Notes: generated by a model from the sequence alone, not told the origin. Numbered from the stretch's first letter, positions 45,091 through 57,554 are shown. The stretch: 64,000 nucleotides of DNA from Forficula auricularia (GCA_024734495.1 JALMQS010000082.1:2558625-2622624), one strand, 5' to 3'. Numbers and translations are program-made.

Positions 45091-45549
45091 TGAATAAAAA
45101 GATAGTATAAATTATCTTCTTCTTTTTTTGACTGCCTCATCAATATCCACTCAATTTCACTTATCAGTCCGTCTCCAAAAATTACTTCAATGTTATTATT
45201 TTTCCAACATTGGGGGAGAATTCATTAAATTAGAACTATCACTATAAGTCCTAGAGACTTTAATGGAAGAAGAAATTTTTCATATGAACCCTATACGACT
45301 TGATAAAAATTCTCATATGTGAAATTGAGGGTGAGGGGTATGGTGGAGGGACGGAGTCAAAGATATATTCAAACAAAAATGAAAGAAAGATACCATTTCT
45401 AATAATTAAAACGAGATATTATTTAGAGGATGGGGGGGGGGGGGGTTCTTTCGTAAATAATTAAAAATTATTAATTCAATATTAAATATAAAGGAGTGGC
45501 CAGGTGTATGGTAAACTCATGTGGATGGCCACGACAGTTTATTTAATAA

Positions 45550-45755
45550 ATATGTTATTGAGTGATTGATTAATTAAAATCTGATTGAGAAAATTATTAA
45601 AAAGTGCATGGATAGAATAATCTCTCAGTCTTTCAGAGTTAGAAGGATGTTGAATATAAAATCAAACTTGTTTCAGATTATTAGATAAATCAATTTCTTA
45701 AATTCCATTATTCTAGGAACTGCCTTTTGCACTTGGACCAAAACGATGCTCGTTA
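45550..45755 (+). repeat. Unclassified repeat, copy 1 of a pair
   Basis: aaaatctgattgag, agaataatctctcag, cttgtttcagattattagat and ccttttgcacttggaccaaa recur in order at 50150-50340. Spacing is conserved. No protein is recognised. Confidence 0.5.
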
Positions 45756-46065
45756 TAAATATTGACCCTCCTCCCATTTTGGGTGGTTAGTTTTTGCATT
45801 TCTAGCCCTCTGGGAGTCCACAGAATAGGTATACAAAATTTGGTTAAGTTTGGTCGAAAGGGCCAGAATTTTCATTTTTGACCCCTCACCCCATCTTTTT
45901 TCGTCTGATATAATGTTTAAATCACATTAAAAAATATATATATATATATTTTATGATCTTTTCAAAAATATATTCAATTTTTTTCTAGTTACTTGAATTT
46001 GTTCATTTTTTTATACCTCTTCAAAATCTTGGAGATCTTTAGGCCCCACCCTGTATTTGGATTAA
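45756..46065 (+). repeat. Family W repeat
   Basis: It contains ggtggttagtttttgcattt, the ttggttaagtttggtc module, a Ccccatctttttt run, a (TA)n stretch and the end ttatacctcttcaaaatctt / ccctgta, matching 39447-39720 in reverse. Confidence 0.5.
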
Positions 46066-46279
46066 CCACATGAATCAATAAAAAATTACTAAAAAGTAGC
46101 AATTGAATTTTATTCATCCTCCTTAAAAAAATATATATATATTTATTCGAGAGAATTTTTTCATTATCCTTGGGCTGCATTCCATCACTTCTTAATTAGA
46201 ATTAACAATTATCAACAATTTCTATTATTTCGGAATTACAAAAGTAAAGAAAAATATTTAATTTTTATTAAAAACTACT

Positions 46280-46790
46280 TTTAATTTTGATGGAGAATCA
46301 TCCCCCTCCCTCGTCATGGCTAGGGGGAGTCATGGGGTCCGAGCCTCCCCATCCTAAAATCATCGAAACGACACTAAATGTAAATCCAAAAAATCTAAAA
46401 AAAAACTTCCCAAATGACATAATTATTTTATTTTATTATAATTTCGATTATTTGCTCATAAGAATTGGAAATTTTCGTTAATTCGTCATTTATAATATCA
46501 TCAGAACTTGACCAAATTAATATGAGAGTTCCCCTTTTTCAATAAAAGAAGAATCATTGAAATCGGTCCATAAACAAAGAAGTTATGGGTGAACATACAT
46601 AACAATAAAGGTCCAATCGCAATGATAAAAAAACGCGACCAATCGGGAACTAGCTGAACCCAAAGCAAAAAATCATCGAAATCGGTCCACAATTGCCGAA
46701 GAAATCGAATAACATATATACAAAAAAATTCAATCGAATTGATAACCTCCTTCTTTTTTGAAGTCGGTTAAAAAGCCTGGGCCCAGCATG
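46280..46790 (+). repeat. Probable non-LTR retrotransposon 3' fragment (RTE-like)
   Basis: The end ataacctccttcttttttga / agtcggttaaaa and the repeated atcattgaaatcggtccata and aatcatcgaaatcggtccac modules resemble a common insect RTE-type 3' end. This is from memory of such ends and is not proven. The start (ccccctccctcgtcatggc) may be a separate element. Confidence 0.35.
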
Positions 46791-47279
46791 TTTAATAGGA
46801 GAAAAATAACAACTTTGTAAATCCATAATTAATTTCTGTGGTCATGAAAAACCAGTATCTTTTAAATGGCATTAATAAATTAATAAAGCTGCGATATAAA
46901 ATTGAGAGTTATACTAATAAAAACTCACCAGTGAAGTAAATTATTTAATTTATCATTCGTTATAATTATTTCTAACTAGAATTATAAAAGTGAAGTGAAA
47001 AATAAAGGGGATTTGTTGGCCAAGGTGGGCAGAACAGGGTGGATCCTGTTCCTGGCTGAGTGCTTCTTCCGGTTCTAGTTATCTTAAGTTAAAATTAAAA
47101 ATAAAATATTCTTCCCGCTGCTTGAATAAAAAAAAAAAGAGAATATTGATTAAACAAAATAAGTAGGTACTTGATTCTTTGAAGGAGGAATTATTTCGCA
47201 ATGAAACTACGAGTCAATGATTATTTATTATTTGAATACAGAGACGTCTTCAATTCAACAAATTCAAAAATGTTCTAAC

Positions 47280-47490
47280 GATGATGATTATGTGTAATTA
47301 GCACTCGAAAATGGTAAGATAGCGACTGCTTTACTAATTATTAGAATATAATTTTATTTGAATATGTTCTTTGGCCGCAAGTTGCTTCGTTAATTTATGG
47401 ATTAATTAGTGGCTGAAATGCACCGGACGCTTTCGGGCTCGAAAATGCATGAATAAAGCAAATTCAATTAGCAAATAAAATTAATATAAT
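47280..47490. promoter_or_regulatory. Candidate cis-regulatory block
   Basis: A compact unique stretch with homeodomain-type cores (attaattagtgg near 47402, aattcaattagc, ctaattattag) and a GC-richer centre (caccggacgctttcgggctc, 47420-47439). It resembles no repeat in the window; an enhancer is inferred. Confidence 0.33.
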
Positions 47491-47819
47491 TATCAAGTTA
47501 TACGATAGCTATATTTGATGGGGCTCAAATTTCTCTTTCTACTTTTTTCTGAGCATTTTGATATTATCTCCTTATTCGCTCGGTGCGGAACCGCGCTTAG
47601 CGCCATCCGTGACCAAAAAAACAACTTCAGGTACAATAATAGTGTATAAAAGCAATAGGCGTTTACAAAAAATAATTAATTTCATATAAAATACAATATT
47701 TAAAAGCTAAAATAATCATAGATTTCCGTAATATATAAATTTGTTAATAAACAATTGAAATAATAGCATGAAAAATATAATTTTTCAATTAAAAAAAATC
47801 TTTAAATATCCATTTTGAG

Positions 47820-48480
47820 GTTAAACTTCATGAGATGTCATAATGGATAAAATTATTAAAGCTGGTTTTGAAAAAATAACCCATTCAATCGATTTTAATA
47901 AACAAAAATATTTATGAATATTAAGTTTTTTTAAAAAATCGTTAGAGCCGTTTTTGAGAAAATCAAAAAAATGTTTCATGTAAATTTCCACTTCCGGTCT
48001 TCCGATTTCAACCAAAAGCTTGATGTACTCCTACTATCCTATATCAAGCTTAAGTTTCGAATTTAATATCTCTGAGACTTATGGTTACGAAACGCAGGGG
48101 GGGGTAAATTCTTAGGTACGTAAACATCAACTTCCGGTTTTTCTATTTTAGCCAAAATCTTGTTATACTTCTTGTAGCCTCTAGATAGCTTAAGTTTCAA
48201 ATTTCAAGGCTCTGCGACTTTCCGAAGACGAGATATGAACGATTAAAATATTTATTTTACGACACTCCTAATTTACAACCCTTCCTTTAATTCAATCGGA
48301 TTAAAAATTTGACACAACTATTAGCTCATGACACTTGATAAATACACTAATTTTTAAAAAAAATCGTTAGAGCAGTTTTTGAGAAAAAAAAACGAAATAA
48401 AGAAAGGGGGTGTAAATTAGTAGTGTCGCGATAACTTCAAATAAATGAAAATGTGAAAGTCGTGTGGTGAACACACCAGT
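47820..48480. repeat. Family Z repeat
   Basis: Modules caaaatcttgttatacttct / gtagcctctagatagct, tctgcgactttccgaagac, gacactcctaatttacaacc and aatcgttagagcagtttttg recur at 53490-53880 (partly reversed) and 61630-61930. Non-coding and unclassified. Confidence 0.5.
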
Positions 48481-48999
48481 TGATTTTTTCTAAAGAAGGA
48501 AGTACAAAGTGCTGTACCATTTTGAAATCTTGACTAAATCTGCCAATTTTTTAATAACTTGCTATTCTTGTTTACTAGACTTTTTTTACATTAAAGATGA
48601 TTCAATGTTAGTTGATGAAAATTTTTTAAAACATAATTCCCACAAAAATAGTTTTTTTCTCCTAAATTATAGTATTTATTGTTTTATTTTGAATTCTGGC
48701 CAATACCAGGATTGCGCAACCAAAATTAGAATAATAAAATATGTAGGTAAATCTGTAACAATAGCATCTTGATATTTAGGGCAGGGTAGCGATGTTCACC
48801 ATTTTCAAAAAAATCCATCTGGACTGTATAGTTTATTCTGAAAAGATAAAATCATTAATCCTTCCATAAAGCCGAGCAGAATTAACGTGACTTAAAATTT
48901 AATATAGAAATATATTTTCAAAATTTTATAATAGGATTTGAATGCTTTGTAAATCATCTAATTTAATTAATTAATATCGTCTTAAACATGTGTAACTTG

Positions 49000-49210
49000 A
49001 CATGTTCAATTGCGCGCTCCTTCCCCTCCTCCACCTCTATTTACTAGTCCCTTGCAAATTTCCTAGTACTAGGCCAGTCACTCCCGCCCCTACGCTGGCC
49101 CTCAAGCAGACGCCAGTATTCGATGTCCTCTCCACGTGGCTAAGTGCCTCGAATTAAACATTCAACCCATCTGGCTATTTCAGGTAAATATCACAATCTA
49201 ATCAACTCCA
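49000..49210. promoter_or_regulatory. Candidate cis-regulatory block with CACGTG site
   Basis: GC-richer unique sequence including ctccacgtggctaag (a CCACGTGG E-box at about 49133), cctcctccacctc and cagacgccag. Support is composition and lack of repeat similarity. Confidence 0.33.
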
Positions 49211-49969
49211 AATTAACTAAATTTTCTCCCCGCTAAGGGGATATAATTATTTTTTAAAAAAGAATAAAAAATTTCATTGAAATAGGTATTACGCTGAACT
49301 ATTTTTTTTTAATTTTTTACTCAATTATTTAGATGAATGATTTTTAAAAGTCTTAAATAGAAATATTATTATACTTTACAGGATTTGGTGAAGTATTTTA
49401 ATTGTACATGAAAAAAGTGTTTGGTTTCCTGTTCTATTTAAAAACGACTAAAATTTTTTTATTAAAATAAAAATAATGTTAATTCACGACGTTTCGGCTT
49501 ACAATAAAATCTTGTTTAGTTAGAAAAATTGAAATAATAGGAGATATTATAATTATAATTATTATTATTATTATTATTGTGTTAATATATGTGTGTGTCT
49601 TGCAGTGCATAAAGCATCCCAAGCATGATTTTTCTGTCTGTGTATATATGTGTGTGTGTTCGGATTCTGAGACTCTCGATTACTCAAGAAATAAAGTTTT
49701 AGAAAGTTCTTTCTTTGTAACAAATAGTGTATATTTTTTTCTAAGCGGAGAACTGAGTAGATTTTGAGCTCTCAAGCTTTAGAACTTCAAGATTAAAAAT
49801 GCAAAACAACAAAAATTTTGTAAGGTTTTAAGAGGAGATGTAATAATATAGGCATAAATGAACTTTTTAATTTATATTTGTTTTGTTTTTTTTTGTCTTT
49901 TTCGGCCTTTCTAGCCATAAGCCATTTACGATACTATTTATTTTATTTAAATTTGTCTCTACCCCGGGG

Positions 49970-50061
49970 GTCAGATTTTAGTCGGATGCCTCGAGTCGGA
50001 TTCGAACCAGGGTCCACTTGGTTAGCAGAATGACACGCTACCGCCTAGCCTATCCGACCCC
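49970..50061 (-). repeat. tRNA-like sequence, degenerate
   Basis: On the minus strand the ends GTCGGAT and ATCCGAC pair over seven bases, box B reads GGTTCGAATCC, and box A lies in ATAGGCTAGGCGG. A CTGCTAA loop resembles a Ser(GCT) anticodon loop, but its stem does not pair. Probably a tRNA-derived repeat and not a tRNA gene. Confidence 0.5.
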
Positions 50062-50149
50062 CTATTTAATTTATTATTAATTTCTAGGGCGTCTCTAGCG
50101 TACCTTTTAACTATACTTATTATTTAAATACGCTGGTGATTGATTCATT

Positions 50150-50345
50150 ATTTATTAGATTCTGATTGAGGAAATTGATTAAAAAGTGCCCGGATAGAAT
50201 AATCTCTCAGCCTTTCGAGTTAACACACGCAGCAAGAATGTCGTATACAAGTTCTGACTTGTTTCAGATTATTAGAGATTATTTTCTTAAATTCTATTAT
50301 TCTAGGAACGGCCTTTTGCACTTGGACCAAAACGACGATCCTGAA
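50150..50345 (+). repeat. Unclassified repeat, copy 2 of a pair
   Basis: It matches 45550-45755 in the same order and strand (ctgattgaggaaatt, ccggatagaataatctctca, cttgtttcagattatt, ggccttttgcacttggacca). The 72-codon frame across it is not conserved in the first copy. Confidence 0.5.
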
Positions 50346-51755
50346 AATCAGCATTTCAATAAATCTTTAATATACTTAAAGTAAAAATTATTAAAAGCCA
50401 AATTTTGAAGTGTAAGCAAATACTATATATTTATCTAAAAATGTGCCAAACTTTTATTGTTATACAATATTTAATATTAATTCAATTAATCATGATAGAA
50501 ATAAATCATTACATTTTAAATGTTTGAAAATATTCTTTGAATTTTTTTTTTACTCAAATTCCTCATATAAAATATACTAAATACGTTACATTAAGGTAGT
50601 TGTTTCACCATATGGGGTTTCTTAGGATTTTTTGAAATTTAGAGAAATTACTATTTAAATACTTCTTCATCGATTGGTGGCAAAACGAAATTTATGAACA
50701 ATATAGTTCCGGAGATATTAAATTCCAAAGATAGAGTTTTTCAGACTCTTATACATTGCACTATACGGGATATCGGAAAGTTTACATACATATTTACTTA
50801 TAATTAAGAAACTCTTCTTACTATTGTTATAAAAAACTAAACCAACATTAAACAATAACTAATACATTTTTTAAGAAAATTTTAATTCATAGTTACAACA
50901 CAGTTTCTGAGATAATAATGAATAAATAATGAAAAATTTACACTAAAAACAAGCTGGCAACAACGCATGTATTTAACCTAAAAGTGGGTTAACTTTAGTA
51001 CTTTTTGACGTTTTTTCGCTTCAGCCATTGTCGGAACAACTTTCAATCGCTTATTAAGAAGTTTTTGTTTTATAAATCCTCCTTTATAATGTACTTTATC
51101 TGACATGTCTATGATTAAATATATACAAGCTCGGACAGTGTTGCCAGATTTGTCAAACGAGCACGGGATTGGCTAGAATGGTACATAAAGAGCAAAAAGT
51201 TTTGGGCTTATGAATTATGAATCCTTATTGTCTGTTCTATATACTCTAGCATTAACTTTTTGCTAGTATTGTCGCGAAAACAACTACCTTAAACACAAAT
51301 CTTTATCATAACGAAATTTCGCTTCACTTTATATATTTAATTATTATTTATTTTAGTTCCAGTTAAATTGTTTTCAGATATGAATAATTTTCTTTCCATA
51401 TATGATTTTTACGAGTATAAATGAACCTTTATGTTCAAAATTGATAATATTTGATAAACTAATATTTTTGCAATTATTATTTTTAATCTGTTAATATTGA
51501 TTTCTTAAGAATTTAATAACCATTATCACTATCGAAAAGAAAATGTTTTTAATTGAGTATAGAATTATTCTAGATACACTTTTTTACTTTAAATATAAAA
51601 TTATTGATTTTAAGAATTTTAACCGATTGCTGTTTAATTTTGTTTCACACACACACACTTCTTAATTTCCTGCAAATTAGAAATGATAGAAATAAATTTT
51701 TAATATTCTAAAATTTTGAAAAATAATCTAATAAGTTTTTACACTTTTTTTCACT

Positions 51756-52010
51756 CTATTTGGTAACCTACTAACGTACTAACAGACATTTTGACATAAT
51801 CATTAATATCTAGTAAAAACATAATTTTTTCTATGTCCACTCACTACAGCTTCTTTGTAGATCAAAACGCCATGGTTTCGCTCAATTGTTTTTATCAAAA
51901 TAGTTTAATCCGTTTTTGAAATATTTCGAAAAAACAAAGTAAAAAAACTTATTTTTTCATGCACGATTACAATACTTGACCAAACCCTCCTGTATGGGTA
52001 AAATAATATA
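51756..52010 (+). repeat. Family X 3' fragment
   Basis: From taacagacattttgacataa through gccatggtttcgctcaa to cttgaccaaaccctcctgta and a final tatgggtaaa, this matches the 3' third of family X. The 5' part is absent. Confidence 0.6.
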
Positions 52011-52394
52011 CTGTACCTACAGTTACAGGTGTATTTATTAATTGTATCTTTTTTTTAGTAAAGTGTCGACCCTAGTGCTGGATTTATTTCCCCCTACATA
52101 GTCCACTACGAGGAGACACCTTAATTCGACTATAAGGTATGTACCTAGATATTTAACATACTAATTAAGTTTTCCATTAGATCAGCGCTTCTTAAACTTT
52201 TTCATTTAGGACCCCAGATTATATATCTCTATGGAATTAACAAACCTTTTTACTAGTAAATCATAAGCAATTTATTTTAAAGCAAATTTTTGTTAAACAT
52301 TCCTATTTAATAATATAAAATTTTTCTAAAATTATTAAAATTACATATTAAATTTAAATATTAATGAAATATATATTATGCTTGTTTCTTATTA

Positions 52395-53225
52395 CAAAAA
52401 GAATCAAATCTCGACTGAAAATTAAAAATAGCCATCGATTTTCATCTAATACTTGAAGAATAACCATTCTACATTGTAATTTCGACGTTTCGGAAATTAT
52501 TGGTAACCATTCGAAGGAATTTAGGAATCGACTTAAAATAAAAAATATTTACCAATAATGATCTGGCCGTCAAAAATACAGTGTAGAATGATTATTCCTC
52601 AAATTTTAAAAAAGTAACGATGGCTATTTTTTATTTTAAATCAATATTGAATTCAAATAACCAAATAAAGGAACAAAGATTTGGCTATTTTCGAATTTTT
52701 ACCCTGACAGAGGCTCATATGGTTCGAAATAAATTAAAAAAAATATCCCCCAAGTTTCAAGTCTCTATCTCAATTATAATCTGTGACCCCAGCGATATAA
52801 GTTTCCCATCTAAATAACATGAGGTTTTTGGTTTAGAACGATTAATTTGTTATTCCGGCCAAAAGTAATTCTTCAAAAAAATTCAAACTCTGTAGACTTT
52901 ATGCTTATAATAGTAGCTATTCCTGTCAATTTTTACAGATTTTTAGTTATTATAATTTTAAAAGTCTATAACTTACTAATAGTAGTATTTTATCTAGCTG
53001 TAACTCCAGATTTATAATAGCTAAAAATCTGTAAAAGTTCTGAAGGATACCTACTATTATAAAAATAAAGTCTTCAGAGTTTCAAATTATTTGAACCATT
53101 AATAAAAAATTGACCTTTCATTGCCAAAAACCCCATGTTATTTAGATGGGTAACTTCATCGCTGTTCAGCAAAAGGTTAAAAGTAAGATAGAGACTTGAA
53201 ACTTGGAGGATATATTTTTACTTTC
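52395..53225. repeat. Two adjacent inverted repeats
   Basis: The first palindrome has arms around 52415-52510 and 52530-52635 (atagccatcgattttcatct versus agtaacgatggctatttttt; cgacgtttcggaaattattg inside). The second has arms about 52740-52945 and 53010-53220 (caagtttcaagtctctatct, gataacatgaggtttttgg-type, agactttatgcttataatag). Neither codes for a protein. Confidence 0.55.
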
Positions 53226-53489
53226 ACATTTATATTCATAGAATTTAATGTGGAAGTATTGTGATGCCCTGTCTGGGTCCTGACTCTTTGAGAGCTTGTA
53301 TCTCAGAGATGAAAAAAGTTAATTTCAATTTATAACTTCTAGGTGGAAGGAATCGTTGCCCATAATAGTTGGAAACCGCATTTTGGACATAAAACCGGAT
53401 ATTGTGGTCTCCAGAGGCCAAAAAGAGGCCGAAAATCCATTGGTCAGAGCGTACGTATGTACCCCCTGCGTTTCGCAACCATAAGTCTC

Positions 53490-53880
53490 AGAGCTACGAA
53501 ATTCGAAACGTAATCTCCTTATGGGCTATAAGGAGTACAGCAAGTTTTTTGATTGAAATCAGAAAACCGGAAGTGGACATTTACATGAAAATTTTTTCGT
53601 TTTTTTTTTTTTTTATTTTCTCAAAAACGGTTTTAATGATTTTTTAAAAAATTAGTGTATTTATCAAGTGTCATGAGTTATTAGTTGTGTCAAATTTTTA
53701 ATCCGTATGAAATAAAGGAAGCGGGTGTAAAGTAGGAGTGTCGCGGCGCGCGCTTCATAAGTACACTATTTTTAAAAAAAATCGTTGGAGTCGTTTTTGA
53801 GAAAAAAAAACGAATTTAAGGAAGGGGCTGTAAATTAGTAGTGTGACGATGACTTCATATAAATGAAAATGTGAAAATCG
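53490..53880. repeat. Family Z repeat fragments, partly inverted
   Basis: aagtctcagagctacgaaat and ggaagtggacatttacatga match 47980-48080 in reverse; gtgtcatgagttattagttg and aatcgttggagtcgtttttg with gtgtaaattagtagtgt match 48300-48430. The same modules therefore occur here in mixed orientation. Confidence 0.45.
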
Positions 53881-56619
53881 TGTGGTGAGCATACCAGTTG
53901 ATTTTTATTTATTTCGAAGCATATGAGTATCTGTCAGGTTAAAAATTCGAAAATATCCAAAATAAGTACCACCCATAATAAACATATTAATATTTCAAAT
54001 GCCTATGGATAAAGCCTAGCAACGATCCATTGCAGTTTATTTGCTCTAGAATGAGAACATCTTCAGAACATTCAATAAATCGATTAGAGTATAATTTAAT
54101 TCACCTTGTTTTTGCCGAAACTTCTCTTTTGATAAACAAGCACTAAACATCAAAACTAGAAACCAATTTTATTTTTTTTAACAGAAATTATTTATCTTGT
54201 AAGGTTCATATTAGTTGAGAAAAATAAATTCCAAATAAGAAGAGTAGACGAAAGAAACATGAATTTTGATTAAGTCAGATGTAAATGGTTAACTTTGCGA
54301 AATTCCAAAATGTCCCCCTTCACTCTCTTTCCGTTGATTCACTATCTCATCTTTAAATATAGAATCGTGATCGTGAAATTTCTCCTCTTGGTGTTGAAAG
54401 GGCTTCTTTGACTTTTGAGAATCTCTGAATAAGAAAACTGGTTTCGACTTGGTTTTATATATCCTAGATGTGTGTGTGTGTGTGTAAGAGAGTTGTGGTT
54501 GGAGAGTATTGTGAATACATCAATTCTGAAAATGCCTTACCGTCCATCTCACTTTACTTTTGACACTTCTAAAAAGATTTTATTTTATCTATTTATTTAT
54601 TTATTTTTTGAAAATTAATGCTTAAAAGTTTTTTTTTTTACACTCTTTATATTAGCTTCACCTGAATGTATGTATTTATCTATGTATCAATGTGACTTTT
54701 GCTCTGTTAAATTCCACAAACATTTCTCTATAGAAATAATTGTTTACCTACTCAATTTAATGGAAATTATTTAAAAATTATAAAAATAAATACATTTCAT
54801 TCTATTAAATTCCGCAAACTTTTCTATATTAAAATAATTAAAACTAAAAAGTAAAAAAAAAATTAAATTAAAAAAAAACTAAAAAACATGCTTCTAAAAA
54901 GTACTAAATAATGTAATACTTAATCAAAAAGCGTGGGGTACTTTGTCGAAATAAATTAAAGGTTTCTGCGTCCCACACTTTATGATTAAGGACGTTTCCT
55001 AATATATCTCAGGTGCAATTCGCTCTTTCCCCTACTCTCACATGTTCAGAAAAGCAAAAATATTTTCACTGCGTCGTTTCTTGGATCTGGCAACATTTTA
55101 TTTTTACCGAGGCTAAAAGACAAAGAATAAAAAACACTTCATGAAACAACTCAATGCAAAATTTCAGATGAGAACAGTGTAGTTAGGTTGAGAGAATTAG
55201 CTAAAAATCTCAAATGCACCAGCTGCAGAAGTTTTTTAGATATGGAAAAATTGAGTGATTTTAGTCCGACGTTGCCAAGTCGCCATCTCTCACTTGCCAT
55301 GCTTTGAGAGAAAAAATGAAAACCATCAAAAGTACCTAACTTTTAAAAATTTTCATACAAAACGAATACCGCTTAATACAATTATTTTAACAGGAAAATA
55401 TGTGATATTTCTTCAGTTAATGATTCTCAGTTTTTTCAAAATAATATCAAGACAATTACGATTGTTATTTAATGAAAGAGTCAGTTTAACATCAATCGGG
55501 ATAGGGTTTTTATAGACCAAAATGCCATGGTTTCGGCCAATTTTTTTTAATCAAAATAGTTTCACCAGTTTTTGAGATATTTTGAAAAAACAAAGCAAAA
55601 AAAAATAATTCTTTTTCCATGCACAATTAAAATACTTAACCAAGTAAAAACTTTGATTTTGACCCTAATAATTTTTGTAGCTCGACTACAGCTCAGAGTC
55701 TAACGTGAAAAATCTCGAATGTTACTCATTTATCTATCAAATGAAATTAAAAATAATTTTTTTAAGATTTATATTTTATAGAATATAATGGGGAAATATT
55801 GCGATCGCCTCTCTGGTTTTCTTTCTTATCACATTTAAAAAACGAATGATAAGGAAATGTCAAAAATAGCACCAGCGATATCTTTTGAGAAATCCATAAA
55901 AAATATGTAAAAAATGTAAGAAAGCATTTTCAAAAACGAAATTAAAATATTCCTCCTGGATCACGGCTTTAGTTTAGCCAATGAAAGAATTTAAATATTA
56001 GTCGAGGAATTTGTTATAGGATATAAAGAGTTCCCCAATCGGTTGTTTTTATGTGTAATAAAATGAAAGTATTCTTTTGTCATCTTAACAATTCAAATTT
56101 TCTTCGGCTTGGAGATCATTTGCAAGTTTAATAAGCATTTATCGTGATAAAGATATGAAGCTAGATTAAATACTGCCAGAACAATTTAAACGCGAACTCC
56201 TCAACATTGTTATTGTTTATCTTTATTAATTATCTGACACTTTGATAATAGATTATCTCTCCTGTCTCTGCTTGTATTCCTTAGCTTGGAATGTTTTCTG
56301 CATTTATAATTCATTAATCTGCTTGGTTTGGTTTTTTAGGGTCCTCAGGAGTTTATTATTTAGTCTTGCCTCTAACTAGCTATTGTTCCAAATGCATCAT
56401 TTGTCATAATTGTTTCTATTCCTAAGATATTTCACTGAGCTTTGATTTTATTAAATAAATTAAAGATAAATTGAATTTAAAGTATACCTATGCTTGGCCA
56501 CTGGGGAGAAATTTTTTTTCCGGAAAAGTTTTCGGGACGGAAGCTCAAATTAGAAGGTATGGTAAGAAAATAATATGTACAATTGAGATCGATTGGACAA
56601 CCCGAAGAAGTGGTCCTAT
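53881..56619. other. Spacer without recognised genes
   Basis: AT-rich DNA. A fragment of family X lies at 55510-55645 (gccatggtttcggccaa, gagatattttgaaaaa). A (TG)n run is at 54471-54486, and 54290-54470 and 56160-56450 are mixed unique sequence that could be regulatory. No coding frame is convincing. Confidence 0.35.
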
Positions 56620-56624
56620 TCTTA

Positions 56625-57440
56625 TACTGTATATATCAATACAGGACAGGCTGTCAAAATCTTCGGTATCATGAAAACTGCGCACTCTAGCGGGCCAGGA
56701 TGACATGTAAGAAGTTAATTTGAAAGAAGCACATGCATTGGTGATGGGCCAAGCCCGGCCACCAAGATTTCATCCTTGCCCGCATGGCGGCGCTAATTCA
56801 TGATGCCAAAAACCGTTAAATTTTCTAAAGGATTTTGACAGTCTGTCCTGTATTGATATATACAGTATTTGGTTATACGTGGTTGAATTTAAACAAAGAA
56901 TAAAAATATTGATGCAAATTGTTTCAGAATATAGAAAAAAATACCCTGTCAGTAGAAAATTTCAACATTGGCAGTGGATTTCTAAAACTCCATATTTGGT
57001 TAAATAAAATTTATTTTGAGACAATAATCGTATTTCTATTAATTTACTTCTATGTGAATGCTAAATACCTTCTTTATATATATAACAATAACAATTTTTT
57101 ACTTTTATTATACTTATATTACTCAAATAAATCTGTTTCTCGATGTACGCCTAGTGGGTAGGCATAATATTGAATTCATTTAAACGTTTTTCTTCTTTTG
57201 TTTTATGTGTATAATAATGGTTGAATAACGAAGGTAGGGGTGGGATTTCAGAAAGATTTTTTTTATTTCATGGTCATCGATGTTTTTATTCTTTGTTGCA
57301 ATTTAACGACGTATTACAAAATACTGTATATATCAATACAGTACAGACTGTCAAAATACTTTAGAAAATTTAACGGTTTTGGCATCATGAATTAGCGCCG
57401 CTATGCGGGCAAGGATTAAATCATGGTGGCCGGGCTTGAC
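56625..57440. mobile_element. Inverted-repeat DNA element with nested palindrome
   Basis: The terminus atactgtatatatcaataca with ggacag(a/g)ctgtcaaaat occurs at 56625-56662 and inverted at 56834-56872, making a 250-bp palindrome. A longer inverted partner of 56738-56872 lies at 57322-57440, with gcgccgctatgcgggcaagg facing ccttgcccgcatggcggcgc. A larger element with 120-bp inverted ends and a nested foldback is likely. The DNA between encodes nothing recognisable. Confidence 0.55.
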
Positions 57441-57554
57441 CAAAATCAAAATAAATTGACACGTTCTGATATGGTCACCCACTTGACTTTACCATACAAC
57501 CTGGCCCCTCACTTATATTTAATATTTAATAAAATTATTTATAATCATGTAGAG

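Larger units (their letters stand above)
44811..45152. mobile_element. Palindromic element with two well-formed hammerhead-like motifs (family H5)
   Basis: The outer ends gagtggatagtgatgaggca and tgcctcatcaatatccactc are inverted. Each arm carries a ribozyme-like core next to a ttttttattc/gaataaaaag segment, in opposite orientations, with tgtatttcatt/aatgaaatacaa inverted nearer the centre. At 342 bp it encodes no protein. It shares gatgaggcagtcca termini with the 14.3-15.1 kb element. Confidence 0.7.
44390..45536 (-). mobile_element. Family X repeat, reverse copy split by a palindromic element
   Basis: 44400-44700 matches the 3' and middle modules of family X in reverse (tatctcaaaaatgtc, aagctagtgtgaat, attttggttgaaat). 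The reversed 5' end, with ATGGTAAACTCATG and gtggatggccac, is found at 45485-45536. Between them sits the hammerhead-bearing palindrome 44811-45152, apparently inserted later. Confidence 0.5.

Noticed and set aside
49970..50061. Functional tRNA-Ser(GCT) gene
   Set aside because: Anticodon stem does not pair and the D arm is irregular.
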